A stretch of 64,000 bases of DNA from assembly GCA_032433595.1 (NCBI GenBank), contig JASWJB010000190.1, forward strand, positions 1-64,000, given 5' to 3'. Under the pieces are notes generated by a model. The model made no database searches and was not told where the DNA came from. It saw only the letters and a program-made list of their open reading frames with translations. The translations under genes and the position numbers were made by a program. Positions 50,795 through 62,443 of this stretch are shown here, one piece after another. Position 1 is the first letter of the stretch; every line of letters starts with the position of its first letter. This DNA is from Conoideocrella luteorostrata (taxonomy: Eukaryota > Ascomycota > Sordariomycetes > Hypocreales > Clavicipitaceae).

Positions 50795-51958
50795 CTATAC
50801 TTTAGATTCGGGAGATTTGTTGTACGTGTTTGACCAAACGCTGCGGCGGGGTTTGAGTAGGCGGTTGAACCCCAAGTATGGCATGTTAATAGGCGAATCT
50901 CCCGTGTAAATGAAGAGATCGTAGAGGCCGCCACCAGCGAGGCAGCCTAAGAACGGAATAACTATTGGGATCTGTAATATTGGTCAGTATTTGAGAACTT
51001 CACATAAACACACAATGGATGGCGGCAAAAACACTTACCCAGAAGTAGTAACCGCCGAAAGAGAAAACCTCGGGACCATAGCCAACCATGTACGTAACGA
51101 GACGAGGACCAAAGTCACGGGCCAGGTTGATAGCATAGCCCGTCTCCCAACCGAAGCAAGCGCCAATGCCAAAAATGAGGAAGAAGAGGCCGAGGGGCAT
51201 CAGAGGCCCCGCGCCAATATTCTGGTTGTCAGCCATGGCGAAAATAACGAATTGGAGAATTGTGCTGGCCACAAATTCAGAGAAGACCATGCCAGTACGG
51301 GTCATGAACTCGGCGGGGTACGTGCAAAAGACACCGGCCGTGGCATTGGGTCCGCTGACAGTGCGGAGATGTGAGCCTCCCTCAAAGTTATCAATAGCAG
51401 AGCGATAGTTGCCGTAGATGATAGCAGCGCCCATCATAGCGCCGAGAAGCTGAGCCAGAGCATAAACGGGAAACTTGCGCCATGGATGGCCACGGTAGAC
51501 GCAGTTGGCCAGTGTGACGGCGGGATTAATGTGACCACCGGATTTTCCGCTGACATACACACCAAGCATGACACCGATACTATGGCGGCTGGTTAGTTAT
51601 CATTGGAATTAGACAGTAAAAGGGGAAATTTCTCATTTCTCTCCCATCGGCCAACTTACCCCCAACCCCATGAAATACTTTGATAGTTGCCCTTTACATT
51701 GTTGCTCAGCACGACTTGGGCAACGACACCGTCTCCAAACAGAATGAGAATCATGGTTCCGAAAAACTCTGAAAAGGCATCTTGCCAGATGGATCGAATC
51801 TTGGGCCATCGCGGCTGCTCTTCGTCGAGGATCATATCAGATCCTGGCGCAGGTTCGTCATGGATGACAGAACCTCCCATGTCGACTTTAAAGATAGGTA
51901 CGGACTTGTCAATGGATGATTCTGACACGGAATCGTGATTCGGGGGGAGAATGGACAT
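50795..51958 (-). CDS. Aquaglyceroporin (MIP family glycerol channel)
   Basis: Exons 51958-51660, 51579-51039 and 50971-50795 give 338 residues with six predicted membrane helices and cytosolic tails. The first half-helix motif is GGHINPAVTLA. The second is INLARDFGPR, where the usual NPA is NLA, as known for some fungal glycerol facilitators; the Asp after Ala-Arg is typical of glycerol-conducting members. Other family parts are FSEFFGTMILILFGDG, FPVYALAQLLGAMMGAA and IPFLGCLAGGGLYDLFIYTG. All introns have GTAAGT donors and consistent phases. The N-terminal tail is acidic and Ser-rich, a possible phosphorylation site region. It sits between GUT2 and GUT1, which supports a role in glycerol uptake rather than water transport. 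Confidence 0.93.
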
Positions 51959-52454
51959 GAGGACTAGCGTGGAGGGACCTTTAAATGAAGGAGGGAATGA
52001 CGAGGAAGCTGGTAGTAGACAATACTGGACGATGAGATGTTCGGAGTGTCTGGTATGATATGGAGCCAAGCATTTACGGGTATAAAGTGGGAACTCAAGG
52101 AGACGGATGCACCGGGTCAACAAAGTCCAACTTGTCCTCTGGTAAAGTTTTCTTTCTGATGGGGGGAGACCTGACTATTATGTATCCCCACGGGGAGTTC
52201 ATAAACATGGAGGTGTCAAGGCCGTTGAAAGAAGGAGAAGGGTAAAAAAAAAGCCCCAGACCAGTAGGGACTAAAGAGAAACTTGGGGTAATGAACCACG
52301 GGGCTTGTGAGAACCAGCCGGGAGGAGCTGACAACTTTGGAACCTTGGAAAGATGAGGGGGTGTTGAAGAGGGATGGGAGGGGCTGGGTGTGTGCCTTTT
52401 TTTTTTCCACTTGCCCTTGCCTTTCTGCCTTTGTCTTCGCCTGGGCCTAGGCCT

Positions 52455-52498
52455 GGATAAGGTGGTGATGGAGGAGGAGAAAGTGAGAGGGATGAAAA
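52455..52498 (-). promoter_or_regulatory. CT-rich stretch upstream of the aquaglyceroporin gene
   Basis: Read on the minus strand this is a CT-rich tract about 500 bases before the start codon, of the kind found near transcription starts of highly expressed fungal genes. It is a suggestion from composition only. Confidence 0.25.
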
Positions 52499-52856
52499 AA
52501 CCAAGTACGTCGTCGCTTACTTAGCTCAAAGTCAGTTACCGGTTTTCACAAGTACCACTTGCCATTGAAACTGCTAGTGTCACCGAACAAGAATAAGTAC
52601 ATGGATTCGTACACGGCAAAGGGCCTTTACAAGTAAACCATGTGCCACAATGGGTCTTACGTCCCTTCGGGTGGGTGTTTGAGTGCCAGAAGGAGAAACC
52701 AGGCATTGTGAAAGCTGGGAGAGCCAACTTTGAAAGCCTTCGCCGAAGGAGTAAGAACTTGCGAAGGAGGGCTTGGAAGGGCAAGCCTGGTGTGGACTCG
52801 CCGTTCGGTCGCGCCGGGGGTGGGCGCCAGCGGACTGAGCTGACCTGCCCCGACTG

Positions 52857-52926
52857 TGCAGTGTAAGATGGGCAGTCTGTCAGTGTAGAGCAGTGCAGTG
52901 GTGCAAGTGCAGTACAGCACAGTGCA
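52857..52926. repeat. CAGTG-rich irregular repeat
   Basis: The word CAGT, usually as CAGTG or GCAGT, recurs about six to seven times within 70 bases, with spacings of 5-14 bases. It does not form a regular array. Confidence 0.5.
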
Positions 52927-55900
52927 GGCTGGGACGGCCACAGCCACCTGTTCCGGACAACTTGGCACCGAAGTGGATGACGATGCAGGCTCCGAGTGGA
53001 CACTGCCGCAGGGGTTGCAGCTGCTGGAGCAATCGATGACGGGGGCCTTGGAGCCAAGAAAGGCTAAGGACACTGGAGTCGAGAGGGGCCGCCTCCACAA
53101 CTTCCTTCCTTCCCTGCCGGCCTGCATTCGTCCGTGGACTTTTGAATCTTCGTCTGTGCTTTGTGAATCGCATCGTACAGCACATACCTTCAGGGTCCTT
53201 GTGGATTCTTCAGCCATCGATTTTTGAAGAACACAATGGCTGCTCCGCGGTGTCTTTCATCAGTTAATTCCGCCTTGACCCCTTCGGCTCATTAAAATTT
53301 GCTTGTGGCGCACCAAACAAGTTGGCCAAAATGCTGGTGTCAAACATCTAGAACCACCAGTTCACATCACGGGAGACGCCTTCGTGCACGAGAGGGGCCA
53401 GTTTTGCGGTGGCTGACTAGTTCAGTATGCAAATGATATTCTGGGAATGCAGGTTCGGTCGAATTAGCCGAATGATGTGAAATATTGCTCAGAATGCTGA
53501 TGTTGATGCTGATGATGCCCCAACGGATGCATCTAGATGTATTACAGGGTTGCTTGCAAGTTGGCGCCTTTTTCGAGTTGTCCCCGGGATATAACGGATA
53601 CATACTGGTATCACCTTATCATTGCTGACAGGCAATGTGATATAGCACTCGGTGAGGGAATTGAAGTTTGGTATCGTACATTTGTAATCCAGTTTTCATT
53701 TTATAGTATGGAGTACAGTAGATAACGAACCGTGTGGGCTCTAGCAGAGCGATGCAGCCCTCCCTTGCCTTATCTGCATACCGACATATAAGCAACACAT
53801 TCGTATCCGTTTCAATGGCTAGTTATTCATCGCTTCTTCTTCTTTCCGAGCGAAGCAAACGAAGTGGCATCTCACCAACAACTTTGACTGACTCGAGCCA
53901 AGCACACCTTTGGCCAAGGCCGCGCAGCAAATCAGTAAACCCGTCGGGCGGGACCACCGAGGCGAATACGTCCGACTGACTATTTTTTACTCAATAACCC
54001 CGTCATTCTGGGACGCCACGGCCGCCCCGCTAACCTCTAATCCCCCGTCTGTTCGCTCAAAAACGACGAACTCGTTGCTTGTTTTTCGTTCTATAGACTA
54101 GCCGGCCATTATTGCTTCCGTTTCCCCGCAGCCGGTTGAAAACCGCTTGTCATGTAATACTATTTCTAGCTTGCCCTATTCAACGTCTAAATAGGCTGTT
54201 AAAGTAGCTGAAGCATGTCGCCTTCGCGGAGGTGGCGGGCTGGTTGGCTGGCTGGCATCCGGCGATGGTGAAGATCTGCCTCGGCCGAAGGGCCTTTCTC
54301 TGATCTGCCTGGGAACGCCGCATCCCATCCCCAGATTCAGCCACCAACGCGGCCAACACCCAGTAAGCAAGCAGCGTTGTCGGCAGTGCCCTAGTGGTGT
54401 GAGAACTGTTGCTCGCTCTCTGCAAGAAAGGAGCAGCGTCACCAATCAGGTTAGTGGCATGCGAGCAAGCGATTTCAATAAGCTTCTAGGGCGCCACTCG
54501 TTGGTTGTGGCGGCACAGCTTCCCCTGGCTGTTGCAAGGGGCGGCCTGCACAGCAGCTGCGGCAATGGCGTAGTTTATCTGTACGGAGTACTTGATATTT
54601 TACAAATACAATCCCGCTGCTTTGTGCTAGTACAGTCCTGCCGTGTGAAGGCCTGCTTCTCGTACCGTTTGCCCACTTCATCGACCACTGCTTCCCGCTT
54701 GGCTGGCACTGTACGTAACATTTCGCCGACTGACGCCGAGACTTGGTCGTTTACGGTGATAGTTTCCGTATACCGTATCACCCGTCTTGCAAGGTCTGTC
54801 ATTATCGTCTTGTCACAAGCCATTTTCCACCGTGCGCCGTATGAATGCATAACATGTTTGTGTGTGTAGTGGGGAGCATTAAATGTTTGCACCTCTTTGG
54901 GTTCGTCAACGCTGCTGTTACTACTCCGCAGGGCAACTAAAATAAGCGCTTACAATTTCGTATACCAACCAGCCTTCGGGTTCTGTGACTGTTTCTGCTC
55001 GATAAGATTTTCAGGTGAATCGAATTCCGAAGAACTTTATCATTAATTCCGTGCTAGACTTCCTTGGTTGCTTACTCTATGCCAGCAGCCATGCAAAAAC
55101 TTATCGCCTCATACTGTATGCATGTCCCGCCTGTTGCTGTGTCTTCGACGCACGCCTTCTTGGGCCATTAAATTTGTGCCTTGGCATCCCAACGTCGCAG
55201 TAGCTCGGCTTTTGCTTTGAGGTAACGACCTGTGCTCTGTTATACACTCGTCCTGCTAACGTGGGCTGAACGCTCAAATTAAGCTACGTTTCCCGGTTGT
55301 TGGGTGCATGCTAGCCGACCATGCTCGCATCAACTTGGAAGAGAGGATGGAAATTATCCGCCAGTGGAGTCCTGTTTGAACTAATTGTCGCGAATCTCGG
55401 GTCTTAAAGACCGAATTTCATGCTTCACAAAATCACTAAACGCTTCAGAGTGTCCACTTTGAAGTCCGCTTTTGGATGACATGCGGTTCCCGCAACGGCG
55501 ATTTCGGGAACTTGCATCACCGCATGGCAAAGACGACAAGAAAGAATTAAAGAAGAGAAAAGCGTGTATAGTGGGCCAAAGGAGATCCTGTCCACTTCAA
55601 CACTCCGATGGGGAATTGAGGTCTGACCGAGCGGGTAGCAACCCACCAAGCTGGCGTTCCTGGACTGACAAGCTCAAACCAAACTATCGTGAGAAGGTGT
55701 CCCACCTGTTGACGATTTCTGTTCAACTCGTGACATGAAATGCTCGCCGCGCTACTCATGTCCTTGTCCCCCCACACTCAGCTTGGTGATACTACTAGTA
55801 GTCATAAAATGTACGAAGGGACCAGGGGGTGTAGATTATGATGGTGGTTCAAGACGTCTGGTCTAATACTCCGGGCGGAGTGCAGTATCTCGCAAACACG

Positions 55901-56192
55901 GGGAAGCGCTGACAACCCGAGCGGGGATGGAGTTGGGGGGGTGTCGCCGACAGCGTTCAGCCACAGAAAGCCGGCCAGACGCCGCCAACACAATGAGCGA
56001 CAGTGATGTAAAATTCCACGAGGTGAGGGGTCTCCGCATCCAGTCCAGCCCTCTCAGATGGGGGTTTGGGGTGTTCTCCTCCAATCGAGGTCCGCGTCGG
56101 TAGCTTGAGAGCTCTCTGACAGGACATTTCTGGTTCCCCAGCTTCCATGTGAAAGAACCCTGCGTGAACCTCTGCCCAGGACTATTTACTGT

Positions 56193-56250
56193 CTCGCCTT
56201 GCACATTCTCGGGCTCTTGTTCTTCTCCCTCCTCCTTTGTCTTATCGCTC
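56193..56250 (+). promoter_or_regulatory. CT-rich stretch upstream of GUT1
   Basis: A pyrimidine-rich tract about 280-330 bases before the GUT1 start codon, followed by a CTT repeat at 56384-56398. It is typical of fungal promoters near the transcription start; no direct evidence. Confidence 0.3.
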
Positions 56251-56526
56251 AATTTCAACCCCAGCTCATTTCTACGATACCCCCAGATCCCACTTCCCCG
56301 CGTCCGCCAGCTCCCCCGCAATTACCTTTCAGCCAAAGCAAGCAGCAAGCAGCACACAGCGAGCTTTGAGTGTCCGGAACAGCTTCTTCTTCTTCTTCAA
56401 CAGCTTCTGATATCAGAACGTGCTCTTTTTTAGTTGCTTTTATCTTTGTTTATTTCTTCTGGCTATCGGATGCTCTCTTCTGTCCTCCCCCACCGCTTTC
56501 ACAAATTGAAAGATACGTCCGCCGCC

Positions 56527-58214
56527 ATGTCGCCTTCTACTGCTACCACCTTCATTGGTGCCATTGATCAGGGCACCACCAGCACACGATTTCTCATCTT
56601 CAACAAGAACGGCGAGGTCGTGTCACTGCATCAGCTGGAGTTCAAGCAGATTTATCCTAACCCTGGGTAAGTCCTGCCGCGGCGGCTTTGGTGTTTGTGT
56701 CGCAAGTCGCTAACACAGCTTTGTCTGACCCAGCTGGCACGAGCATGACCCTGAAGAGCTTATCTCGTCCGTCGAGAGCTGTATTGACGGAGCCGTCAAG
56801 AAGTTCGAGACCCAGGGTCACTCCCGCGACCAGATTGTGGCCGTGGGAATCACTAATCAGCGCGAGACCACCGTAGTATGGGATAAGACAACTGGAAAGG
56901 CCCTGTACAATGCTATTGTCTGGACTGATACCCGAAACATGGAGATCGTCCGCCGCCTCAAGGGCCGCATTGGATCCGGAGAACTGACTCAACGCTGCGG
57001 CCTTCCTCTTTCCACATATTCTTCCGTGGGCCGACTGTTGTGGCTCCTCGAGAACGTTCCCGAGGTCAAAGATACCTACGAGAAAGGCAACTTGGCTTTT
57101 GGTACGGTTGACTCATGGCTGGCTTACAAGCTGAACGGTGGCACCTCTCGCAACGTCCATGTCTCCGATCCATCAAATGCCTCACGTACCATGTTTATGA
57201 ATATCCACACTTTGGAATATGATCCTGAGCTGATTGACTGGTTCCGCATCGACCGCAACAAGGTCGCTCTGCCCAAGATTGTTCGCTCTGCCGATGCAGA
57301 GGCCTACGGTTCACTCGCCAGCGGTAGCCTTAGGGGTACCAAGATCATGGGATGCCTTGGAGATCAGTCTGCGGCTTTGGTTGGCCAAAAGGGTTTCACG
57401 CCCGGCCTGGCCAAGAACACATATGGCACTGGATGTTTCCTGCTCTACAACGTCGGCGACAAGCCCGTCATTTCCACGCATGGCCTCCTATCCACCGTCG
57501 CGTTTGACTTTGGTGAGGGGAAGACTATGTATGCACTCGAGGGCAGCATTGCCGTTGCCGGCTCTAGTGTCAAATTTCTTGTAGACAATTTCGGGTTCAT
57601 TGAGTCTTCTTCCAAGCTTAGTGCTCTGGCTGAGACTGTAGAGGACAATGGTGGCTGCACATTCGTTACTGCATTCAGTGGCCTGTTCGCTCCTTACTGG
57701 ATTGATGATGCCCGAGGCACAATTTTCGGCATCACCGCCTACACTCAGCGTGGGCACATCGCCCGTGCGACGCTTGAAGCCACTTGCTTCCAAACCAAGG
57801 CTATCCTTGATGCCATGGCCAAGGACAGCGGCAAGCAGCTTGCTGAGCTTGCCGTAGATGGCGGCATGTGCAATGCTGACCTTATCATGCAGGTGAGTCT
57901 ATATCCTAAGAATATCTTTCCCTATTCCCAGAGTAAGGCATAGCAACGTACTAATGTAAAATAACTCTCGTCAGACTCAATCCGACATTATTGGCATTCC
58001 CGTTAATCGACCTGCCATGCGCGAAACGACTGCGCTTGGTGCTGCCATTGCTGCCGGCTTCGCCGCTGGCGTTTGGGAGTCGTTCGAGGACCTCCAGAAC
58101 GTTAACACAGAAGGCCGCACGGTTTTCAAGCCCCAGATCTCCGCCTCGGATGCCAACAAGCGATTCGAGCAATGGGAGAAGGCCGTCCAGATGAGTAAGG
58201 GCTGGTCTTCCTAA
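56527..58214 (+). CDS. GUT1: Glycerol kinase
   Basis: Exons 56527-56666, 56734-57892 and 57975-58214 give 512 residues of the FGGY family. The enzyme phosphorylates glycerol to sn-glycerol 3-phosphate in the cytosol. The N-terminal ATPase signature is [17 protein letters not shown]. It is followed by GWHEHDPEE across the first intron, [43 protein letters not shown] and [17 protein letters not shown]. The C-terminal part has [15 protein letters not shown], then [24 protein letters not shown] across intron 2. ATG 56527 has a GCCGCC context; an in-frame ATG at 56470 would add 19 residues and could encode an alternative N-terminus. Its product is the substrate of GUT2, 9 kb away. Confidence 0.96.
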
Positions 58215-60010
58215 TCACCCTCGTCGAGGAACAAGCCTTCATGATTCAATGTATATATATTACGTCACGTAAAGACCTTGACCGAACGTTGGCAAGGCCT
58301 AGGATATTGCAGCCAGCCGGATGGACATTTCAAAGCTAAAGAGCCACAGCCCGTAGAACAAACGCGGTGCTTGTACCATAAGAATATATGATGATATGAC
58401 CACACATAGTAGTGCATCCTCAGCTTGCTTGGAGTCGTTTGGCGTATTCATGGACAACATTAAGCTGGTCCCGTCATGAAGGTAGCTGTGATATGAAAAC
58501 CCCAGCGTGTCGAAACGGCCGCATCAACAACACTCTGTCGTGAATCTCTGGCCTAGACATGATGTCTGATCTCAAACATGGATGTTCCCACATGTGTCCA
58601 ACTTGCAGTTGAGGTTTTGTCATAGATACTGATTCGTAATCCCAAGCATCTTTCTCATCACCAGCGCTCAAAGGCCAACCAAATGGGCGGTGTACAATTT
58701 CAGCCATTGACATGACCTGTGAGTACTGTACGAAAAAGAAGACCTTTCGTCACCCACAAACGATTGGCAATGTCATGCAGCTAGGGCGAGTCCGAGCCTA
58801 GTTGGATTTCTTCAGCTTCAACTTGCACTTGAGATTAATTGACACACCCATGTTCCCAACTATCGCAACAAGGGCCTTTAGTGCTTCTAAGAAGGGTTCT
58901 AGCGGGCTTTCCTAGTGTAGCTCGCCGTGATTGGCACGGACATCCGAGCAGTGTTTCTGTGTCAAGCTCGTCAACTCGTCGTTTCGAGTGGCCAAATAAC
59001 GGGGCGGGTTGCCCAAATGCGGGCGATCGGCGGTACAGCGGAGTCACCATTTATTGCGCATTTACGGAGTACGCAGAACAAGCAGATAGTCTGGTACTCC
59101 GTAACTAGTAACTGGTTACGGGGTACTCCGTTGCGAGTTGGTTAATAATAGTGTACGGAGTACACACAGGCATGCAACGTGGGAGCAGAGCGGCTATTTC
59201 GCCTTTCCCACGGAGGATGGCAGCGTAAGCTGGTGCCACTTTTTTCTTCGCCCGAGTAGACTGAACTTTGCAGAATCCTGACCGATGAACCAGGGTTGCC
59301 ACGCAAATTCAATACTGCCGAAGCCTCGTTTTGTCATCTCTCCTCTTGTCTGCTTGGTTGATTAGAGCTGATGCGTTGGCCATCCCCGCACGTCTGAAAA
59401 TCACAACCTGTTGAGTCCGCGTCGTCTTTATTGTGGCGGTCGTCAGGGCGTTTTATGCTGGTTCCCCGTTTCAAGGGACGCTGGTTGATACTATCAAGTG
59501 GACCGACATTTTTTTTTTTTTTTGCCATCCCCATCGCCATCGCCGTGTTGCTGTCGGCCGAGGACACCGAGCACAAGTGGACATTGTTCCAAGCAGGGAT
59601 ATCCAGCTTGTCGATGTCTGTTGGCTGAGCAGCGCGAAATCAGTTATGTCAAACAATGTGTTACTTGATTGATTGACTGATTGATTACTCTTGCGCCAGC
59701 AAATACGAACCAACCAGCGACCTGCTGCATTGTACCCGGACCTTTCTACAGCCTACTTGATGCTACCAGACCTTTTCTAGGACCCAGGTCACACACTTCA
59801 AGTTAATGAACGACTTTCATTGGGTACTCCTGTTCTTACTGTTTGCCTCACTGAAAGAGGCCCCGGGGTCTTAATACCAGCTACCGCCCCATCACAAAAG
59901 CGAATAGCTCGGGTTCTCGGTAGGCAAACAAAACCTCTTACTATCACCCGCCTCTGCTTCTATTTGGATTATCAAATTGTGGAGTGGTCGCCTAGTGTCA
60001 TGGGGTGAAT
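58215..60010. other. 1.8-kb intergenic region with four clustered TACGGAGTA elements
   Basis: No gene recognised. It holds the GUT1 3' flank and the promoter of the Zn2Cys6 regulator. A T-run is at about 59511-59523. Four TACGGAGTA-type copies lie at 59063-59162, about 0.9 kb before the regulator's start codon. Confidence 0.5.
59063..59162. repeat. Four TACGGAGTA-type elements within 100 bases
   Basis: Start positions 59063 (TACGGAGTA), 59095 (TACTCCGTA), 59124 (TACTCCGTT) and 59154 (TACGGAGTA). Spacing between starts is 32, 29 and 30 bases, close to three helical turns. The outer two face one way and the inner two the other. Confidence 0.8.
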
Positions 60011-62443
60011 ATGGCAGATACGCACGCAGCCCCGGTATCCGCGGCCGAGGATGAATCCAACTCGGTCTTTAGTCACGATGACGGCGGGTCGAGTGGTGAG
60101 GACACACAACAGAACGGACCCGCCAAGACGGGACAGAAGAGAAAGCGTGAGAAGTATCAAAAGACATCGTATGTATCTTGTGTTATCTCCCTGTCGGCTG
60201 TCCATCATCGACCCACGCGTGAGCTGACCATGTATTACTACCAGATGCGAACTATGCAAGGCCAGGAAAGTCAAATGCGACAGGGCCGAGCCTGCATGTT
60301 CTTGGTGTGCGCGGCATAATCGAACATGTGTTTATCTTGAGAGGCAGAAGCCCGGGAGTCGCATTGGTTTCACCCTTGAGCTGGAGACCAAGGTCAACAA
60401 GGTTGATGCCCTTCTGCAGACACTGTGGCGACGAGTTGAGGATCATATTGCGAATGACCATTCATCTCACTCACAAACTCTTTCGCCTGCTGTGAGCAAC
60501 AACAACCCTTCGCATCTCGACAGCTTCGGTCAGGACCTTCCGGGATCTCGGGCACCCGGCCTCGCAAGAGGTCCATCCATCGCACAATCAAGACCGCCGC
60601 CTTTCTCAAGCCCACCATGGCGTGGTGGCGATGGCTCGGAGAGTATTCAGCAAAGTGCTCCTTCTGTAACTTCCGCTCCAGGCCAGGCTTTGTTGTCTGG
60701 GGGAGCCGAATCCTTCACCCCACCGCCTCTCCTGAATGCGCCTCGCACATCAACATCTCTATCCGGCGGGAATGATTTGCCTCCACAGGACATGATATAC
60801 ACGCTTGTCGATCTTTATTTTAAGCACTGCAACACATGGTGTCCGATTCTAGATAGAAAAACGGCATTCGGTGCATTCTTTGGCTCGACATCTTTGGTTG
60901 AAGCTGATCGGATACTCTTGCATGCGATTGTAGCGACTACGCTGCGTTTTCTCAAAGATTCTCGACTATCGCCGGAGATGCGAACACACTATCATGCAGT
61001 ATCAAAGCATACTGTAATGATATACGCAATGGAGCACGTTAGCATAGAAGCTCAGCGAGCACTCGTCATTCTCGCACTCGATGAGCTAGGTACATCGAAC
61101 GGGCCACGAGGATGGAATATTTTGTCTATACTCATCCAGAACGTTCGGCAACTAGATCTGGGTGAGGAGACCGGCGTTTATCTTTCCGCAGATGCGAATG
61201 ATATACCAAGCACGGGGTCCATTCGGAGGGTCGTAGTGCCAAGGCCGGACTCTTGGATAGAGGACGAGGGCCGCCGGCGGCTCTGCTGGATGGTCTATCT
61301 GCTCGATCGTTACGCCACGATTGCCACTACGACCTTTGATTTCATGCTTGAAGAGTCAAAAATGAAGCGAGTTCTTCCATGTTCATACGATCTATTTTCC
61401 AGAAATATTCCAGTCGAGACTAAGTCGTTGATCCCGACTGCCGATCAGCACGGAGTGACAGGATACGCCGTGAACAAACCAGAAAATCTGGGCAGCTTTT
61501 CCTACCACTGTGAAATTCTAAGAATTGTTAGCCAGGTCCATGACTTTTTGAAAGCGCCAATCGATATTACCACTTCGACAGAAATGACTTCATGGCGTAA
61601 CACATATCGTTCTCTCGATTCGTCCCTGGACAACTGGCTTCAAAGTCTACCCAGCGAATATGGTAGGATATCTGCTCTCTGCCACTCTGACCCAGCCAGT
61701 CGGGTAGCAAACTGGTTTATGCTGCACAGTGCATACGTAACTGCCGTCGTCCGTTTACACTCCTCGGCTGCGTATCCAACTGTTCGGTCGCACATTTTTG
61801 TGCCCTCGCACTACGCCATGCAGCGCTGCTTGTCCGCCGTACAGAGCTTGCGGGATATTACACAAGACGTTTTTGAGGCAAATGGTTTGGATCTTGTCGG
61901 TCCTCCTTTTGCTTTCTCTTTGTGGATAGCAGCTAGGCTGCTGATTGTTCATGCTGCCATGGTTGGTTGTCCTGTGGACCCAAAAATCGACGTCTTCATC
62001 GACATTCTCGGCCATGTTGGTCAATACTGGGATGTTGCAAATAACTACGCCAGAATCCTTGCAAGAGTTGTCCAGAGAGCACGGCAAGGAGAAACCAGTT
62101 TTGGCGCTATGAGAAAGTCAGTCGTACATGTCTCTTACCTGTTGCATCACATCACGTGCTAACAAAATTAACAATCAGAAATGCCCACGAGCTAGTCCAA
62201 TTGACATCAACCGCGCGGAGGTCGGGATTGGATGAAACCGTATCCCAGCCTGTAACACTCAAGGAGCTCGATAATATTGATGTGTTCGACTTCTTCAATT
62301 ATCCCAAAGTTTCAATTCCAAAATCCGGTAGTCGGAACGACAATGCTGCTATAATTCATCCCCAGGGTTTAGTAAATATGGGGAGCGATCAATCAAGAGA
62401 CGGGGCAGTGCCAGATCCAGATTCAGATTGGTTGGGTTATTGA
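60011..62443 (+). CDS. Zn2Cys6 fungal transcription factor
   Basis: Exons 60011-60168, 60245-62116 and 62179-62443 give 764 residues. The acidic N-terminus is followed by a basic patch (KRKREKYQ). The binuclear zinc cluster is C-x2-C-x6-C-x6-C-x2-C-x6-C, starting CELCKARKVKC; intron 1 interrupts it just before the first Cys. A linker and a coiled-coil-like stretch (LELETKVNKVDALLQTL) follow, then a Ser/Pro-rich region. The fungal-specific middle homology region starts near VDLYFKHCNTWCPILDR and includes EDEGRRRLCWMVYLLDRYA. The C-terminus is acidic (PDPDSDW). It is a nuclear regulator; targets are unknown. It is the next gene after GUT1, in the same orientation, so a link to the glycerol genes is possible but not shown. 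Confidence 0.9.

Larger units (their letters stand above)
51959..56526. other. 4.6-kb divergent intergenic region between aquaglyceroporin and GUT1
   Basis: Both flanking genes are transcribed outward, so their promoters lie here. No gene is supported. Overlapping open frames on both strands at 52536-53227 are GC-rich shadows. A CAGTG-rich stretch lies at 52857-52926. One TACGGAGTA is at 54582-54590. Pyrimidine-rich stretches lie close to both genes. Confidence 0.5.

Noticed and set aside
52536..53227. Overlapping frames of 109-186 codons on both strands
   Set aside because: GC-rich DNA with few stops in any frame; products are low complexity and unlike known proteins.
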